NCBI RefSeq assembly: GCF_900199455.1
Contig: NZ_FZQR01000037.1
Location: forward strand, 1 to 41,238
Reading direction: 5' to 3'
Length of the DNA stretch: 41,238 bases
From: Mesorhizobium carmichaelinearum
GTDB lineage: Bacteria; Pseudomonadota; Alphaproteobacteria; Rhizobiales; Rhizobiaceae
This document shows, in pieces, positions 34,557-41,238 of the stretch. The notes beneath the pieces were generated by a model. It saw only the letters and a program-made list of their open reading frames with translations. It had not been told where the DNA came from and did no database searches. Numbering within the stretch: the first letter of the stretch is position 1; each line of letters begins with the position of its first letter. Made by a program: the position numbers and the translations under genes.

Positions 34557-35433
34557 CTAGTCTGCGGCGCGCTGCGCGTGCGCGGCGGCAGCGAAGATCG
34601 CTCGCTTGTCGTCCTTCAGCACGGACAGCCAGTGGCCGATATAGGCGGCATGGTCGTCGCGATCCTCGAGGCGCAGCCCCAGGTCGGCGCACAGGAACGC
34701 GGCACCCAGCTCGGACCAGCTCCTCGCGGGCATAGCCGTCGTCTCCGAACCGCTTTCGACCGAAGTCACGGTCAAGGCGCGTAGCGTGCCGGGTCCAATG
34801 CGTGGCCTCGTGTTAGGCAAGCGTGGCGTAGTGGGCTTGCGCATCCCGGAAGGCTTCGAAGGCGGCCATCTGGATAACGTCGAGAGCCGGGCTGTAATAG
34901 GCGCAGTCGCCGCCATGCCGGATGTCGGCGCGCGTCGCGGCAAAGAAGGCTTCGGCATGAGCGATGCGCTCATCCGGGTTCCGGACGCTTTCGGCACGGG
35001 CATAGAAGTGAGCCGGCAGCCCGTCCACCTGCTCGACATTGAAGACCGTGTAGGCCTTTAGGAACGGGATGAAGCGCTCGGCCTCATCGCCGGTGGCCTC
35101 GTCGGTCTCGGTGCGCCGCATGGTGTCGGCATACACGACGGGAGAGACCTTCTCGCCCTTGCGGACACGGCCGCCCATCTCGATGGCCTGCTTGAAGGTC
35201 ATCCAGATCGGCGCGGCGTAATGCGCGGTCATCGCGGACGCCCAGAGCGTCAGGACGTTGATGCCGGCGTAAGGCTGGCTGTTGTGGCGCAGCGGTCGGG
35301 AGACGTGGCCGGCGGCATGGGCGGCACTCCAGGGCTGCGTCCAGGGTTTCACGCCCTGCTCAAGGGCTTCGATGATCTGGTTGGTGATGCGGCTGTAGAC
35401 ATCCTGCCGCGGGGTTTCGTTGGTGTCCGACAT
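34557..35433 (-). pseudogene. ardC: ArdC-family antirestriction protein, broken
   Basis: The N-terminal ssDNA-binding domain is clear (DVYSRITNQIIEALEQG, NVLTLWASAM, RKGEKVSPVVYAD). An in-frame TAA after HYATLA (about 34815) interrupts the gene just before the zincin motif HEATHW. Further on, a small deletion at the EELV/AELG site shifts the frame; the C-terminal part (GAAFLCADLGLRLEDRDDHAAYIGHWL) is readable in another frame and ends early at 34557. GGAG precedes the ATG at 35433. ArdC protects incoming plasmid DNA from restriction; this copy can make only a fragment without the metallopeptidase. Confidence 0.85.
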
Positions 35434-36037
35434 GACCTTGCTCCTTTTGCGTTGGGTTTTTTCAAGACGCGGAGAAGCTGGGTCGGGCGATTGAGCCGGC
35501 CGGTCAGGCCCTAACACGGTCCCGCCTCGGCGGCAGTGGTGCGGGCGGGGTTTGACCGGGCGGCGCGCCGGCCGAACGATCGCGGCAATATTGAGGAAAG
35601 CGCGCCGCAATGAGCATGGACGGAACGCCGAAAAGCCAAACCGCGCGGCATCGGCGAAAGTCGACAGGAAGCGACCCTGCAAAGGCAGGCAGCACGCGAG
35701 TCAACGCAAATGGACGGCGCTGTGCGGGACCAACTTTACCGCGGCCCTTTTAAGGTACGGGGCCAGGGCTGGCCTGTGCGACTGGGAAAACGACGACGAT
35801 CCGGGCGAGAGCACCACGACCGGGTTCGCGTCAGTTGCACCCCGATACGAGGATCACCGGAGAGAAGATCGCATGGGGCGGGAGAACGCCAAAAACGGTC
35901 CCGTGGCCCGCCACGCCTAGCCCTTGCGACATCCTTTCGAGTATGACCGGGATGCAACGCCACCACGATCCAACGGCGTTAACTGGAACAAGAGGTGCGG
36001 CGGCCATGTTGACAGCTGTGATAGAGTAAGCGCGACC
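35434..36037. other. gap between ardC relic and ImmA-type gene
   Basis: A 604-bp stretch. Open frames of up to about 120 codons on both strands resemble nothing I know and have no convincing start. The right end must carry the promoter of the XRE-ImmA gene; the left end carries the ardC promoter. No repeat or operator stood out. Confidence 0.4.
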
Positions 36038-37207
36038 ATGACGAAAAGCACCCTCGCCTATATCAATCCGGCCATCCTGCGATGGGTCCGGGAACAGGCC
36101 CGCCTCAGCCCCGAGGCGGCGGCCGAGGGTATTGGCATATCCGCCGACAAGCTGCAGGCCTGCGAGGCCGGCGACAAGCACCTGACCTTCCCGCAGTTTC
36201 TGGCCGCGGCGAACTTTTACAAGCGCGCACCCGCAATCTTCTATCTGAATGAGCCTCCGGTCGGATTTCAGCCGATTCAGGATTTCCGGCGCCTTCGCGA
36301 GACGCCAGAGGACGCCTTCAAGTCCGGTCTGGAATGGGCGATCCGCCAGGCCAGGGAGAGACGTGAATTGGCGCTCGAGCTCCGCAATGATTTGGGCGAG
36401 CCGGTTCAGCCGTTCAAACTGCAGGCCGCCGTCAAAGACAACGTAGAGACCGTTGGGGCGGCGATCCGGACCTATCTTGGCATCAAGCAGGTCGACCAGC
36501 AGACGTGGCGCGCCAAGGCTTTCGATAACTGGCGCACTGCCATTGAAACCAAGGATGTGCTGGTCTTCATGGTGCCGCGCTTGGCATTGACCGAAATGCG
36601 GGGCGTAGCGGTCGCAGAACCCAAACTGCCGATCATCCTGATCAATTCCAAGGATCGCACCAACGGGCGCACTTTCACCCTATTGCACGAATTCTGCCAT
36701 CTGGTCGTCAGGGCCAGCGGTATCAGCGGTCTGGATTTCGTCGCACCCGAGCCCGCCAGCGCCGTCGTAGAGCAATTCTGCAACGCGGTCGCCGGCGCCG
36801 CTCTGGTTCCGAGCGACTGGTTGCTAAGCGAGCATTTGGTACGCACCAAGGGCCAGGTGAAGACCTGGGACGACGACGAGCTGGCCGCGCTGGCCGGCCG
36901 CTTCGGCGTCAGCCGCGAAGTCATTTTGCGCCGTTTGCTGGGCCTCGGCCGCACCACACAGGCATTCTATGAAAGCCGCCGTGCGAGCTTCCAAGCCGAG
37001 TATGATGCCTTGGCCGAGAAAAAGAGTAGCGGAGGTCCCGAGCGTCATCTGGTCGTGCTCAGCCAGCTAGGTCGTAGCTTCACTCGCTTGGTGTTGCAGG
37101 GCTACTACGATCGCCAGTTGACGCTGCGCGACGTTGCAAGCCACCTCAATATGCAGGTGACTGCCGTTCCGAACATCGAACGCGCCGCCTTCGGCCTTGC
37201 AGGGTAG
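36038..37207 (+). CDS. XRE-type regulator with ImmA/IrrE metallopeptidase domain (antitoxin-like)
   Basis: A 389-residue cytosolic protein. The N-terminal helix-turn-helix (LSPEAAAEGIGISADKLQACE, residues about 23-44) is followed by a zinc metallopeptidase domain with HEFCH (H217-H221). The start at 36038 gives the usual family N-terminus. Proteins of this kind are found directly upstream of DUF4411 PIN-like toxins and act as the antitoxin and autoregulator. The next gene, 7 bp downstream, is exactly such a DUF4411 gene, but frameshifted. The antitoxin-like gene itself looks intact. Confidence 0.88.
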   Translation: MTKSTLAYINPAILRWVREQARLSPEAAAEGIGISADKLQACEAGDKHLTFPQFLAAANFYKRAPAIFYLNEPPVGFQPIQDFRRLRETPEDAFKSGLEWAIRQARERRELALELRNDLGEPVQPFKLQAAVKDNVETVGAAIRTYLGIKQVDQQTWRAKAFDNWRTAIETKDVLVFMVPRLALTEMRGVAVAEPKLPIILINSKDRTNGRTFTLLHEFCHLVVRASGISGLDFVAPEPASAVVEQFCNAVAGAALVPSDWLLSEHLVRTKGQVKTWDDDELAALAGRFGVSREVILRRLLGLGRTTQAFYESRRASFQAEYDALAEKKSSGGPERHLVVLSQLGRSFTRLVLQGYYDRQLTLRDVASHLNMQVTAVPNIERAAFGLAG

Positions 37208-37213
37208 CGCTAC

Positions 37214-37677
37214 GTGGCGACGATTTATTGCATCGACACATCGGCCCTGATCGCCGCCTGGTACGAACGTTACAAGCCCAAGCGCTTCCCCAGATTGTGG
37301 GACGAGTTTGACAAGCTGATCGGTCAGGGCCGCCTGGTTTCGCCCTTCTGGTCCAGGCCGAATGCGAGAAACGCTCCCCGGAGCTGCATGACTGGCTGAA
37401 AGACCGCGCGGACATGTTTGTCGCGCCCGACCAAGCGATCCAGCAGCGCGTCCAGCATGTGCTGAACACCTACAAAGGCCTGGTCGCCGCCGGCAAAGAG
37501 AAGTTTGCCGCCGATAGCTTTGTCATTGCCACGTCCGAGGTGTTGGGCCACACGCTCGTCACCGAGGAAACCGGCGTGGACAGCTTACGCAAGATCCCCG
37601 GCGTCTGTAACGCCATGAAAATACCCTGCATCAACCTGATGCAGCTGTTCGACGCCGAAGACTGGACCATCGGTTAG
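37214..37677 (+). pseudogene. DUF4411 PIN-like toxin, frameshifted
   Basis: The first frame from the GTG at 37214 starts a PIN-like domain (YCIDTSALIAAWYERY, with the first acidic residue D8) and stops after 60 codons. The rest of the protein continues in another forward frame: ECEKRSPELHDWLKDRADMF, then KEKFAADSFVIATSEVLGH and a normal end at 37677. The frame changes near 37345-37355 by a small insertion or deletion. The intact protein would be about 155 residues, a presumed RNase. As it stands the toxin is inactive, leaving the antitoxin-like partner alone. Confidence 0.85.
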
Positions 37678-39184
37678 CCGGAATGCCTTGGGGCCGGCTA
37701 AGCTGTCTGAGAGAGATAACTCCCTCTATCGAAAGCTCTCCAAGTTCCCGTCGACATTGCGAAGGCGCGATCCCTCCCCCGCGAAATTCGCAGGACGGGC
37801 AGCATACCTTCCCAATTGCTTCGTATCCTGCAGGGCGATGAACCTCATGGCCGATGTTCGCCGCTCGTGATTGAACCTGTGCCAAGCGGCGCGAAGAAGC
37901 ACGTCCATCTCATCTTGTACCTGCCGACGCGAAACGTTGGCATTAAAGACTCGCACATATGATACCGCTCATCCGGCGCGGCCTGGACGCGGTCCCTTGG
38001 GACAAACCACTCTCCCGTCGGCGGGTCATTCCGAGAGTAAGGTTCGGGTTGTTTGACGTAGTAGCCATCCTTAGTAGGTCTGACGTCGCTGGAATCGATT
38101 GGATGGCAATCTCGATTGCCGCAGCACCTAAAATGACGAACAGGGTCAGTCTTGTGTGTATACCAATGTGGGCGTTAGCATCGCCAGCCAAGACAAGCCC
38201 CACTAATGCAATGCCCCTGCCCGACTTACCCATGGCGTGCCCGTCGCACTTATTGATATTATATTAGCAATACCTAAATGCAAGATTGAAGTCGCATTGC
38301 CCAAGGCAAAAGTCTCTGGGGCAAAGAGTTGGTCAATCTTGGCCCGATAGTGTGGCTTTCAGCGATAGTGAAGATGGGCGAGATCTGATCGCGCCAACCG
38401 GTCTCTTTCACGATCTTGCCGCCGAAGCCCTTGGCGCAGCACGGGGCGAGCCCGATTCCTGTTCTCTTGCATCTTGTGGGCCATGCTCACCCGTTGACCA
38501 GCATACGCCGTCGCAAGCGTGAGCCTCTCGAAAAGGTCTCCCTTACGTTGACCATAAATCTTCGCAAGCCACGCACTATCCAACCCCGGCCATCCCAGAT
38601 GATCTTTATCTTCATCTCGAAAGTACTCTTCTGCAACCGCCTGATGCAGGTGAACAGATATCGACTGTACTGAGATGCAGGTAATTTCACGCCATGTTGT
38701 CACTTCAGCGCCCACGGAACTCCCTTGCGTACTGAGAAATAGCACTGACAAACGCGATCATTTAGCACCTCATGCGTGCATACATGAAGTACGGAATGAC
38801 GATCAGTGCTGCAAAATAAGGTTTCCACCTTCTGCTTCGTCTATTTACTTCTTCGCAATCGGTTGCTTATCCGCTGCGATCCAACGCTTATTAAACATAT
38901 CTAATTTTATTGCCCGAGCCCTGAAGCCATTCGCTCGTTTATCCTTCACAGCGATACTTGCATTTTTTGCTGCGTCGGTGTTATGGCAATCACGGGTTGT
39001 TAAGTCAAGTTTGTCCTGAACAAGAGAATGTGAGAGTTGTGCGGCACCCAAATTGTCGCCACGGCATTACTATTATCGGTAAAAAACAACGAGGAGCGAG
39101 ACCAAGTATTACAATTGCGTTTCACATGTGAATTAGTTATTTTTTTCGATTTTGTGCCGGGTGGCCAAGGGGGAGGTATTGAGA
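37678..39184. other. 1.5-kb stretch without a recognisable gene
   Basis: Open frames up to 130 codons occur on both strands, but none matches a known family. From about 38750 to 39150 the DNA is clearly richer in A and T than the neighbourhood. A 68-codon minus-strand frame at 38845-39051 (Lys-rich, ending IAADKQPIAKK) is the only one that looks protein-like, and I cannot name it. The stretch probably includes decayed DNA and one end of the IS701 element. Confidence 0.4.
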
Positions 39185-40492
39185 ATGGTTGAATCGATTG
39201 AAATGACACTGGAGATATGGGCCTCGGCACTACGCGAGGTGAAGTCCCTGATTAGGGGGCTTTTCCCTCAGGAACGTGTGGCGATTTCGGCCGGACTGTT
39301 CCTTGAAGGCCTGCTCCGGGACGAGCATCGCAAGACCGGCTGGATGCGCGCCGAGGCTGCGGGTGACCCCGGGCCATGGCGCCAACAGGCCATTTTGGGG
39401 AGGGTCAAATGGGATGCGGACGCTTTGCGCGACATCGTGCGCGAATACGCGCTCAAAACGCTGGGCGACAACGAAGCGGTCCTCGTGATCGAGGAGACGG
39501 GGTTCATCAAGCAGGGCAAGACGTCCTGCGGGGTCGCGCGGCAGCTCAACGTCTCGACGGGCAAGATGGCCAACTGCCAGATCGGCGTGTTCGCGGCCTA
39601 TGTATCCCGGCACGGGCAAGCTTTTATTGATCGCGCGCTGTATCTTCCGAGGGCATGGACGGATCACCCTGCCCGCTTGGCGCAGGCCCACGTGCCTGCG
39701 GGCACGACTTTCGAAATAAAGTCCCGCCTGGCACTGGTTATGATCGCACGCGCCGTCGCTGCCGACGTACCCTTGAGCTGGGTAGCATCTGACCGCGTCT
39801 TCGGTGGCGCCGACATCGAGATGGCCCTGCGACGCTGGTACAAGGGCTATGTGCTCAGCGTTAACGGCAACCATCACTTCTCTTGCCGAAATCGCGTCCC
39901 AGAAGGAGGGACAGCCGAAGATATCGCGCGGAACCTCGATCCCTCCCTATGGCGGAGCTTGCCTCCGGGAGAGGCCCTCCAGGGCTCTGAATCATGGGCT
40001 TATTGCCCGTTCACTGACTTGGACGTCGCGGAATATGACAGAACCCGTTCCGGGCTCTGGACCCCTGGGCTCTTGATCCGACGCGATGCGAACCGCGCTC
40101 TCAGCTACTTTTCGACATGGTCTCCAGCGGGAACCGAGATCGAAACCCTTGTCGCAGTGCACCAATGCTGCAGGATTATCGAAGAAGGCCTACGTACGGC
40201 GAAGAACGATCTGGGCCTCGACCATAACGAAACCCGTTCCTGGCACGGGTGGCATCGCCACGTCTCGCTAGTCATGCTCGCTTTCGCGATGGTGTCGACC
40301 GTGCGCCACAAGGCGAACCTCCAGCCCCCGGGAGCGGTCGGAAGGCTCATGGTGACTAGTCGCAGATTCGAACGCTTACCGAGGCCTCCCAGGAAGCCGA
40401 AGCCGGGATCGCTCGGCGCCGCGGCCGCCCTCCCATGGCTAGATCAATCGGGCGAATGTGGCCGCAAGCCCTTGCCGAGCAAAACGCAATAG
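39185..40492 (+). mobile_element. IS701-family transposase
   Basis: A 435-residue transposase, full length for IS701-type rhizobial elements. Family features: GWMRAEAAGDPGPWRQQAIL, NCQIGVFAAYVSRHG, DHNETRSWHGWHRHVSLVML. The DDE-type site has the second aspartate (ASDRVFGG) and the glutamate (RIIEEGLRTAK), but the first motif, normally D-D/E-TGF, reads EETGF (residues 103-107), so the first aspartate is replaced by glutamate. ATG 39185 is preferred over an upstream in-frame start. Terminal inverted repeats could not be placed by eye. Confidence 0.85.
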
Positions 40493-40746
40493 TAGCGTGA
40501 GGTTTCCATGGTGAAATTGTCCGTGAAAACGAGATCCACCCGCCTTCTAAACGAGGCCCGAAGGGCAGCCGGATTCGCCGGAAACGGGAGAAATGAAGAG
40601 CTGGTCATGCGACAAAATGCCGTCATCGGTGTCAGTACGTCATATCGAGATATCCGACCTGAGCCAGCGCGTAGCCAGGAGCTCTCCGAGGTCGGTTTTC
40701 CGGTTGGAGCGAGTAGGAAAGCTATCAAGAAGCAAGGAGCATGATT

Positions 40747-41169
40747 ATGCCTGAAGACAATACAGAACGGACAATCGCAGAAGACGACAATACTGAACAG
40801 ACAGGCGTGAATGAGGAAAATACTGAGCACATTAGCGTGGATGAGGAGGATGCTGAACAGCCAGGCGTGGATTTGTTGGGCCTTACGGCAGATATCGTCG
40901 CGGCCTTTGTCCAGAAGAACCCGATCCCTGTCGCCGATCTTCCGGACTTGATCGCTAGCGTCAATTCTGCGTTGAGGGGGATCGTACAACCGCCTGCTCC
41001 GCCAGAATCTAAGCTCGTTCCGGCGGTCAATCGCAAGCGGTCCGTCTTCCCCGACTATATCATATGCTTGGAGGACGGAAAAAAATTCAAGTCTCTCAAA
41101 CGGCATCTAATACCAACGGTCATGTTGATTGACCGACGTGAGCCCATTGGCGCGTCCCGATTGAAGTGA
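40747..41169 (+). pseudogene. MucR/Ros-family regulator interrupted by an IS630-family element
   Basis: AAGGAG lies 7 nt before the ATG at 40747. The first 40 codons are acidic 10-residue repeats not usual in MucR. Then comes the normal N-terminal domain (DLLGLTADIVAAFVQKN, DLPDLIASVNSALRG) and the start of the zinc finger (FPDYIICLEDGKKFKSLKRHL). At about 41108, right after KRHL, homology stops: the frame enters insertion-sequence DNA and ends at 41169. The second half of the DNA-binding domain, including the rest of the zinc finger, is lost, so it should not bind DNA. The N-terminal oligomerisation part could still be made. Confidence 0.85.
40750..40869 (+). repeat. four tandem 30-bp coding repeats
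   Basis: Four consecutive in-frame 10-codon units: PEDNTERTIA, EDDNTEQTGV, NEENTEHISV, DEEDAEQPGV. They give the MucR-type protein a strongly acidic N-terminal tail. The units differ at several codons, so the duplication is not recent. Confidence 0.85.
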
Positions 41170-41238
41170 TGGTCTTTGGTCGTTTGATGAGCTCGCGCCA
41201 GGCGTGGCACGCGGCGTCGATGATGGCGTCGTAGCCTT
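41109..41238 (-). mobile_element. IS630-family element, transposase 3' end (partial)
   Basis: The minus strand from the window edge to a TGA at 41120 encodes YDAIIDAACHAWRELI and TSIGTRQWAHVGQ, the typical C-terminus of IS630 (Tc1/mariner-like) transposases of rhizobia. The element end lies around 41109, only about 10 bp after the stop, and joins the mucR gene at a TA step, as expected for this family. The rest of the element is outside the window. Confidence 0.8.

Noticed and set aside
37726..38267. Possible genes on either strand after the DUF4411 relic
   Set aside because: Frames of 76-102 codons overlap on both strands without recognisable motifs or ribosome binding sites.
38359..38751. 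A 130-codon minus-strand frame
   Set aside because: No start signal, no family resemblance and an irregular composition; treated as non-coding.

Overview
The window reads as an accessory segment (plasmid or genomic island) of an alphaproteobacterium of the Rhizobiales type. Pointers are two MucR/Ros-type zinc-finger regulator genes, an ArdC antirestriction gene, a GC-rich coding style, and fragments or copies of at least five insertion-sequence families (IS110, IS5, ISKra4, IS701, IS630). No rRNA, tRNA or CRISPR array was seen. The genus cannot be fixed from the sequence alone.

Region 1 (about 0.4-27.5 kb) is dominated by amino-acid metabolism centred on lysine and its C6 relatives. It opens with a divergent pair: an Asp/Glu-racemase-family enzyme and a serine hydroxymethyltransferase-like enzyme with altered active-site residues. 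An IS110/IS5 graveyard follows. Then come a LysR regulator divergent from lysA (diaminopimelate decarboxylase), dapF (diaminopimelate epimerase) and an AstE/AspA-type N-acyl amino acid deacylase. Next is a complete heterotetrameric sarcosine-oxidase-type operon (soxBDAG). After it lies a tight six-gene run: a KamA-family radical SAM aminomutase, a 7Fe ferredoxin, a class III aminotransferase, two CoA-transferase subunits of CatI/CatJ type, and a truncated 3-oxoadipyl-CoA thiolase (pcaF). Three regulators follow (GlxA/AraC, LysR, Lrp). The block ends with a lysine 6-dehydrogenase-like enzyme, HglS (2-oxoadipate dioxygenase/decarboxylase) and AmaB (2-aminoadipate semialdehyde dehydrogenase).

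These genes suggest a connected lysine network. Diaminopimelate is turned into lysine by DapF/LysA. Lysine goes to 2-aminoadipate semialdehyde and 2-aminoadipate by the lysine dehydrogenase and AmaB. 2-Oxoadipate goes to 2-hydroxyglutarate by HglS. The candidate novelty is a second exit: 2-aminoadipate to 3-aminoadipate (radical SAM 2,3-aminomutase), to 3-oxoadipate (aminotransferase), to 3-oxoadipyl-CoA (CoA-transferase), and to succinyl-CoA plus acetyl-CoA (PcaF). The KamA-type enzyme carries an arginine where lysine 2,3-aminomutase has one of the aspartates that bind the substrate side-chain ammonium. That favours a substrate with a side-chain carboxylate. This pathway is inferred, not demonstrated, and the local thiolase is broken.

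Region 2 (27.5-32 kb) holds an ISKra4 fragment, a truncated DUF971 gene, a cold-shock protein gene with a strong terminator, a mucR remnant, and a membrane protein plus DUF4403 lipoprotein pair.

Region 3 (32-41.2 kb) looks like a defence and mobile-element zone. It has a trypsin-like protease fused to a DNA/RNA nonspecific endonuclease, a broken ardC, a XRE-ImmA/IrrE antitoxin with a frameshifted DUF4411 toxin, and about 1.5 kb without a recognisable gene. It ends with an IS701 transposase and a second mucR gene that has an acidic 4 x 30-bp repeat at its start and is cut by an IS630-family element running off the window.
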